64,000 nucleotides of DNA from Rhipicephalus microplus (taxonomy: Eukaryota; Arthropoda; Arachnida; Ixodida; Ixodidae). Below are positions 56,751 to 64,000 of the stretch, in pieces. The position numbers and the translations under genes were made by a program. The DNA lies in contig NW_027464602.1 in NCBI RefSeq assembly GCF_043290135.1, positions 2,418,001-2,482,000 of the forward strand. The letters are read 5' to 3'. The notes under the pieces are model-generated. The model did no database searches. It was not told where the DNA came from and was given only the letters and a program-made list of their open reading frames with translations. Numbering within the stretch: the first letter of the stretch is position 1; every line of letters starts with the position of its first letter.

Positions 56751-59507
56751 AAGCGCCACACCATCACCGGGTGGGCTCGAACCTCCAACCTTTCGGTTAA
56801 CAGCCGATCGCGCAAGCCAATTGCGCCACGGAGACAGTCCTGCTCCACTCTCACCACCGTCAAAACATTTATTCAGAGCTATCACCCCAAAGAAAAAAAA
56901 GCGCCGCACCACCACCGGGAGGGCTCGAAACTCCAACCCTTCGGTTTACAGCCGATCGCGCTAGCCCATTGCGCCACGAGGACAGTCTTGCTCCACTCTC
57001 ACCACCATCAGAACATATCTACAAAGCTATCAGCACAAAGAAAAAAAAAGCGCCGCACCACCACCGGGTGGGCTCGAACCTCCAACCTTTCGGTTAACAG
57101 CCGATTGCGCAAGCCAATTGCGCCACGGAGACAGTCCTGCTCCACTCTCACCACCATCAGAACATATCTTCAAAGCTATCCGCCCAAAAAAAAGCACCGC
57201 ACCACCACCGGGTGGGCTAGAACTTCCAACCTTTCGGTTAACAGCCAATCGCGCTAGCCAATTGCGCCACGGAGACAGTCCTGCTTCACTCTCACCACCA
57301 TCAGAACATATCTTCAAAGCTATCAGCGCAAAGAAAAAAAAGCGCCGCACCACCACCGGGTGGGCTCGAACCTCCAACCTTTCGGTTAACAGCCGATCGC
57401 GCAAGCCAATTGCGCCACGGAGACAGTCCTGCTTCACTCTCACCACCATCAGAACATATATTCAAAGCTATCAGCCCAAAGAATAGAAAGCGCCGCGCCA
57501 CCACCGGGTGGGCTCGAACCTCCAACCTTTCGGTTAACAGCCGATCGCGCTAGCCCATTGCGCCACGGAGACAGCCTTGCTCCACTCTCAACACCATCAG
57601 AACATAGCTTCAAAGCTAATAGTGCAAAGAAAAAAGCGCCACACCATCACCGGGTGGGCTCGAACCTCCAACCTTTCGGTTAACAGCCGATCGCGCAAGC
57701 CAATTGCGCCACGGAGACAGTCCTGCTCCACTCTCACCACCGTCAAAACATTTATTCAGAGCTATCACCCCAAAGAAAAAAAAGCGCCGCACCACCACCG
57801 GGAGGGCTTGAAACTCCAACCTTTCGGTTAACAGCCAATCGCGCTAGTCCATTGCGCCACGGACACAGTCTTGCTCCACTCTCACCACCATCAGAACATA
57901 TCTTCAAAGCTATCAGCGCAAAGAAAAAAAAGCGCGGCACCACCACCGGGTGGGCTCGAACCTCCAACTTTTCGGTTAACAGCCGATTGCGCTAGCCCAT
58001 TGCGCCACGGAGACAGTCTTCCTCCCTTCTCACCACCATCAGAACATATCTTCAAAGCTATCAGCCCAAAGAAAAAAAAGCGCCGCACCACCACCGGGTG
58101 GGCTCGAACCTCCAACCTTTCGGTTAACAGCCGATCGCACTAGCCAATTGCGCCACGGAGACAGTCGTGCTCCACTCTTACCACCATCAGAACATATCTT
58201 CAAAGCTATCAGTGCAAAGAAAAAAGCAACACACCACTCCCGGGAGGGCTCGAAACTCCAACCTTTCGGTTAACAGCCCATCGCGCTAGCCCATTGCGCC
58301 ACGGAGACAGTCTTACTCCACTCTCACCACCATCAGAACATATCTTCAAAGCTATCAGCGCAAAGAAAAAAAAGCGCCGCACCACCACCGGGTGGGCTCG
58401 AACCTCCAGCCTTTCGGTTAATGGCCGATCGCGCAAGCCAATTGCGCCACGGAGACAGTCATGCTCCACTCTCACCACCATCAGAACATATCTTCAAAGC
58501 TATCAGCCCCCCCAAAAAAGCACCGCACCACCACCGGGTGGGCTGGAACCTCCAACCTTTCGGTTAACAGCCAATCGCGTTAGCCAATTGCGCCACGGAG
58601 ACAGTCCTGCTCCACTCTCACCACCATCAGAACATATCTTCAAAGCTATCACCACAAAGAGAAAAAAGCGCCGCACCACCACCGGGTGGGCTCGAAACTC
58701 CAACCTTTCGGTTAACAGCCGATCGTGCTAGCCAATTGCGCCATGGATACAGTCCTGCTCCACTCTCACCACCATCAGAACATATCTTCAAAGCTATTAC
58801 CACAAAGAAAAAAGCAACACACCACTCCTGGGAGGGCTCGAAACTCCAACCTTTCGGTTAACAGCCGATCGCGCTAGCCCATTGCGCCACATAGACAGCC
58901 TTGCTCCACTCTCAACACCATCAGAACTTATCTTCAAAGCTATTAGCGCAAAGAAAAAAAGCGCGGCACCACCACCGGGTGGGCTCGAACCTCCAACCTT
59001 TCGGTTAACAGCCGATCGCGCTAGCCGATTGCGCCACGGAGACAGTCCTGCTCCACTCTCACCACCATCAGAACATATCTTCAAAGCTATTAGTGCAAAG
59101 AAAAAAGCAGCACACCACTCCCGGGAGGACTCGAAACTCCAACTTTTCGGTTAACAGCCGATCGCGCTAGCCCATTGCGCCACGGGGACAGTCTTGCTCC
59201 ACTCTCACCACCATCAGTACATATCTTCAAAGCTATCAGCACAAAGAAAAAAAACGCCGCACCACCACCGGGTGGGCTCGAACCTCCAACCTTTCCGTTA
59301 ACAGCCGATCGCGCAAGCCAATTGCGCCACGGAGACAGTCCTGCTCCACTCTCACCACCATCAGAACATATCTTCAAAGCTATCGGCCCAAAGAAAAAAA
59401 GCACCGCACCACCACCGGGTGGGCTCGAACCTCCAACCTTCTGGTTAACAGGTAATAGCGCTAGCCAATTGCGCCACGGAGACAGTCCTGCTCCACTCTC
59501 ACCACCA

Positions 59508-60060
59508 TCAGAACATATCTTCAAAGCTATCAGCACAAAGAGAAAAAAGCGCCGCACCACCACCGGGTGGGCTCGAAACTCCAACCTTTCGGTTAACAGC
59601 CGATCGCGCTAGCCAATTGCGCCATGGAGACAGTCCTGCTCCACTCTCACCACCATCAGAACATATCTTCAAAGCTATCAGCACAAAGAAAAAAAGCGCC
59701 ACACCAACACCGGGTGGGCTCGAACCTCCAACCTTTCGGATAACAGCCGATCGTGCTAGCCAACTGCGCCACGGAGACAGTCGTGCTCCACTCTCACCAG
59801 CATCAGAACATATCTTCAAAGCTATCAGCCCAAAGAAAAAAAAGCGCCGCACCACCCCCGGGTGGGCTCGAACCTCCAACCTTTCGGTTAACAGCCGATC
59901 GCGCTAGCCTATTGCCCCACTGAGACAGTCGTGCTCCACTCTCACCACCGTCAGAACATTTCTTCAGAGCTATCACCCCAAAGAAAAAAAAGCGCCGCAC
60001 CACCACCGGGTGGGCTCGAACCTCCAACATTTCGGTTAACAGCCGATCACGCTAGCCAAT
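59508..60060. repeat. Higher-order repeat copy (partner at offset 2351)
   Basis: Variants such as GCCACACCAACACCGGG, CACCAGCATCAG and CACCCCCGGGTGG occur in the same order at 61859-62380. Confidence 0.65.
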
Positions 60061-63000
60061 TGCGCCACGAAGACAGTCCTGCTGCACTCTCACCACCATC
60101 AGAACATATCTTCAAAGCTATTACCGCAAAGAAAAAAGCAACACACCACTCCCGGGAGGGCTCGAAATTCCAACCTTTCGGCTAACAGCCGATCGCGCTA
60201 GCCCATTGCGCCACGGAGACAGTCTTGCTCCACTCTCACCACCATCAGAACATATCTTCAGAGCTATCAGCCCAAAGAAAAAAAAGCGCCGCACCACCAC
60301 CGGGTGGGCTCGAACCTCCAACCTTTCGGTTAACAGCCGATCGCACTAGCCAATTGCGCCACGGAGACAGTCGTGCTCCACTCTTACCACCATCAGAACA
60401 TATCTTCAAAGCTATCAGCGCAAAGAAAAAAGCAACACACCACTCCCGGGAGGGCTCGAACCTCCATCTTTTGGGTTAACCGCCGATCGCGCTGGCCAAT
60501 TGCGCCACGGAGACAGTCCTGCTGCACTCTCACCACCATTAGAACATATCTTTCAAGCTATCAGCCCAAGGAATAAAAAGCGCCGACACCACCGGGTGGG
60601 CTCGAACCTCCAACCTTTTGGTTAACGGCCGATCGCGCTAGCCAATTGCGCCACGGAGACAATCGTGCTCCATGCTCACCACCATCAGAACATATCTTCA
60701 AAGCTATCAGTGCAAAGAAAAAAGCAACACACCACTCCCGGGAGGGCTCGAAACTCCAACCTTTCGGTTAACAGCCCATCGCGCTAGCCCATTGCGCCAC
60801 GGAGACAGTCTTGCTCCACTCTCACCACCATCAGAACATATCTTCAAAGCTATCAGCGCAAAGAAAAAAAAGCGCCGCACCACCACCGGGTGGGCTCGAA
60901 CCTCCAGCCTTTCGGTTAATGGCCGATCGCGCAAGCCAATTGCGCCACGGAGACAGTCATGCTCCACTCTCACCACCATCAGAACATATCTTCAAAGCTA
61001 TCAGCACAAAGAGAAAAAAGCGCCGCACCACCACCGGGTGGGCTCGAAACTCCAACCTTTCGGTTAACAGCCGATCGTGCTAGCCAATTGCGCCATGGAG
61101 ACAGTCCTGCTCCACTCTCACCACCATCAGAACATATCTTCAAAGCTATTACCACAAAGAAAAAAGCAACACACCACTCCTGGGAGGGCTCGAAACTCCA
61201 ACCTTTCGGTTAACAGCCGATCGCGCTAGCCCATTGCGCCACATAGACAGCCTTGCTCCACTCTCAACACCATCAGAACATATCTTCAAAGCTATTAGCG
61301 CAAAGAAAAAAAGCGCCGCACCACCACCGGGTGGGCTCGAACCTCCAACCTTTCGGTTAACAGCCAATCGCGCTAGCCAATTGCGCCACGGAGACAGTCC
61401 TGCTCCACTCTCACCACCATCAGAACATATCTTCAAAGCTATTAGTGCAAAGAAAAAGCAGCACACCACTCCCGGGAGGACTCGAAACTCCAACCTTTCG
61501 GTTAACAGCCGATCGCGCTAGCCCATTGCGCCACGGGGACAGTCTTGCTCCACTCTCACCACCATCAGTACATATCTTCAAAGCTATCAGCACAAAGAAA
61601 AAAAACGCCGCACCACCACCGGGTGGGCTCGAACCTCCAACCTTTCGGTTAACAGCCGATCGCGCAAGCCAATTGCGCCGCGGAGACAGTCCTGCTCCAC
61701 TCTCACCACCATCAGAACATATCTTCAAAGCTATCGGCCCAAAGAAAAAAAGCACCGCACCACCACCGGGTGGGCTCGAACCTCCAACCTTCTGGTTAAC
61801 AGGTAATCGCGCTAGCCAATTGCGCCACGGAGACAGTCCTGCTCCACTCTCACCACCATCAGAACATATCTTCAAAGCTATCAGCACAAAGAGAAAAAGG
61901 CGCCGCACCACCACCGGGTGGGCTCGAAACTCCAACCTTTCGGTTAACAGCCGATCGCGCTAGCCAATTGCGCCATGGAGACAGTCCTGCTCCACTCTCA
62001 CCACCATCAGAACATATCTTCAAAGCTATCAGCACAAAGAAAAAAAGCGCCACACCAACACCGGGTGGGCTCGAACCTCCAACCTTTCGGATAACAGCCG
62101 ATCGTGCTAGCCAACTGCGCCACGGAGACAGTCGTGCTCCACTCTCACCAGCATCAGAACATATCTTCAAAGCTATCAGCCCAAAGAAAAAAAAGCGCCG
62201 CACCACCCCCGGGTGGGCTCGAACCTCCAACCTTTCGGTTAACAGCCGATCGCGCTAGCCTATTGCCCCACTGAGACAGTCGTGCTCCACTCTCACCACC
62301 GTCAGAACATTTCTTCAGAGCTATCACCCCAAAGAAAAAAAAGCGCCGCACCACCACCGGGTGGGCTCGAACCTCCAACCTTTCGGTTAACAGCCGATCG
62401 CACTAGCCAATTGCGCCACGGAGACAGTCGTGCTCCACTCTTACCACCATCAGAACATATCTTCAAAGCTATCAGCGCAAAGAAAAAAGCAACACACCAC
62501 TCCCGGGAGGGCTCGATCCTCCAACTTTTGGGTTAACAGCCGATCGCGCTGGCCAATTGCGCCACGGAGACAGTCCTGCTGCACTCTCACCACCATTAGA
62601 ACATATCTTTCAAGCTATCAGCCCAAGGAATAAAAAGCGCCGACACCACCGGGTGGGCTCGAACCTCCAACCTTTTGGTTAACGGCCGATCGCGCTAGCC
62701 AATTGCGCCACGGAGACAATCGTGCTCCATGCTCACCACCATCAGAACATATCTTCAAAGCTATCAGTGCAAAGAAAAAAGCAACACACCACTCCCGGGA
62801 GGGCTCGAAACTCCAACCTTTCGGTTAACAGCCCATCGCGCTAGCCCATTGCGCCACGGAGACAGTCTTGCTCCACTCTCACCACCATCAGAACATATCT
62901 TCAAAGCTATCAGCGCAAAGAAAAAAAAAGCGCCGCACCACCACCGGGTGGGCTGGAACCTCCAACCTTTCGGTTAACAGCCAATCGCGTTAGCCAATTG

Positions 63001-64000
63001 CGCCACAGAGACAGTCCTGCTCCACTCTCACCACCATCAGAACATATCTTCAAAGCTATCAGCACAAAGAGAAAAAAGCGCCGCACCACCACCGGGTGGG
63101 CTCGAACCTCCAACCTTTCGGTTAACAGCCAATCGCGCTAGCCAATTGCGCCACGGAGACAGTCCTGCTCCACTCTCACCACCATCAGAACATATCTTCA
63201 AAGCTATTAGTGCAAAGAAAAAAGCAGCACACCACTCCCGGGAGGACTCGAAACTCCAACCTTTCGGTTAACAGCCGATCGCGCTAGCCCATTGCGCCAC
63301 GGGGACAGTCTTGCTCCACTCTCACCACCATCAGTACATAACTTCAAAGCTATCAGCACAAAGAAAAAAAACGCCGCACCACCACCGGGTGGGCTCGAAC
63401 CTCCAACCTTTCGGTTAACAGCCGATCGCGCAAGCCAATTGCGCCACGGAGACAGTCCTGCTGCACTCTCACCACCATTAGAGCATATATTTCAAGCTAT
63501 CAGCCCAAGGAATAAAAAGCGCCGACACCACCGGGTGGGCTCGAACCTCCAACCGTTTGGTTAACGGCCGATCGCGCTAGCCAATTGCGCCACGGAGACA
63601 ATCGTGCTCCACGCTCACCACCATCATAACATATCTTCAAAGCTATCAGTGCAAAGAAAAAAGCAACACACCACTCCCGGGAGGGCTCGAAACTCCAACC
63701 TTTCGGTTAACAGCCCATCGCGCTAGCCCATTGCGCCACGGAGACAGTCTTGCTCCACTCTCACCACCATCAGAACATATCTTCAAAGCTATCAGCGCAA
63801 AGAAAAAAAAGCGCCGCACCACCACCGGGTGGGCTCGAACCTCCAGCCTTTCGGTTAATGGCCGATCGCGCAAGCCAATTGCGCCACGGAGACAGTCATG
63901 CTCCACTCTCACCACCATCAGAACATATCTTCAAAGCTATCAGCCCCCAAAAAAAAAGCACCGCACCACCACCGGGTGGGCTGGAACCTCCAACCTTTCG

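Larger units (their letters stand above)
31547..64000 (-). repeat. tRNA-Asn-derived satellite array, block 3 (about 219 units, runs off the window)
   Basis: The same unit, orientation and subfamilies continue to the last base, which lies inside a unit. Compared with block 1, this block has more hybrid units (main-type linker with CCGGGAGGGCTCG), more D-loop variants with GCGCAAGCC, and several long near-identical duplications (2800 bp tandem; 3.86 kb at offset 6183; others at 886, 2061, 2351 and 2495 bp). A few units have shortened linkers (GCGCCGACACCACC near 46750, 52935, 60585, 62638, 63530). No orientation switch was seen. Confidence 0.9.

Noticed and set aside
7701..63918. Hundreds of open frames of 60-370 codons on both strands across the array (longest 49607-50716)
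   Set aside because: They translate the satellite unit over and over (for example PPGGLEPPTFRLTADRASQ on the plus strand, antisense to the tRNA-like part). Unit length and base composition keep frames open. None has an independent start, domain or non-repeat homology.
7696..64000. CRISPR array
   Set aside because: Repeats are 148 bp with no unique spacers, the linker is as conserved as the tRNA-like part, and the context is eukaryotic.

Overview
The window looks like nuclear DNA of an arthropod, most likely a hard tick. The basis is spliced exons with large transposon-filled introns, a DUF4806-type gene of the kind common in arthropods, arthropod-style Tigger and Harbinger-like elements, a Ty3/gypsy element and a tRNA-derived satellite. 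The species is inference. Nothing in the window looks prokaryotic, so there are no operons or ribosome binding sites to report.

Left part (1-7695): one plus-strand gene can be pieced together from five phase-compatible exons between 791 and 6657, followed by polyadenylation signals. The conserved exon (6249-6408) matches the DUF4806 pattern. Its introns carry a Harbinger-like MITE (511-731) just upstream of the first recognised exon, and a nested pair of Tigger/pogo-like elements (outer 3350-5342, inner 3430-4545 with a broken transposase) containing a 133-bp minisatellite. Between the gene and the array lies a small patch of short repeats (7325-7690).

Right part (7696-64000, running off the window): a head-to-tail array of roughly 345 units of about 148 bp, all in one orientation. 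Read on the minus strand, each unit begins with a 74-nt tRNA-Asn(GUU)-like sequence with complete A and B boxes, followed by a T-run that would act as a Pol III terminator, then about 75 bp of linker. The array contains subfamilies (a main type, a second type with different acceptor and T-arm 3' strands, and hybrids), anticodon variants (GAU, UUU, GUA, AUU) and multi-kilobase higher-order repeats. The many long open frames across it are by-products of the repeat, not genes.

Two insertions interrupt the array. One (24576-24722) is a 147-bp SINE-like or foldback insert with a perfect 110-bp palindrome and a 12-bp target duplication. The other (26394-31546) is a full-length minus-strand Ty3/gypsy retrotransposon with identical 164-bp LTRs, an ATAT target duplication and intact gag and pol. 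It lies about 32 bp upstream of a tRNA-like 5' end. Empty copies of its target site survive in sister higher-order repeats at 34790 and 37590, so it is a recent arrival. The most interesting object is the tRNA-Asn-derived satellite: either a massively amplified tRNA gene family or a satellite that has captured a tRNA gene with its Pol III signals.
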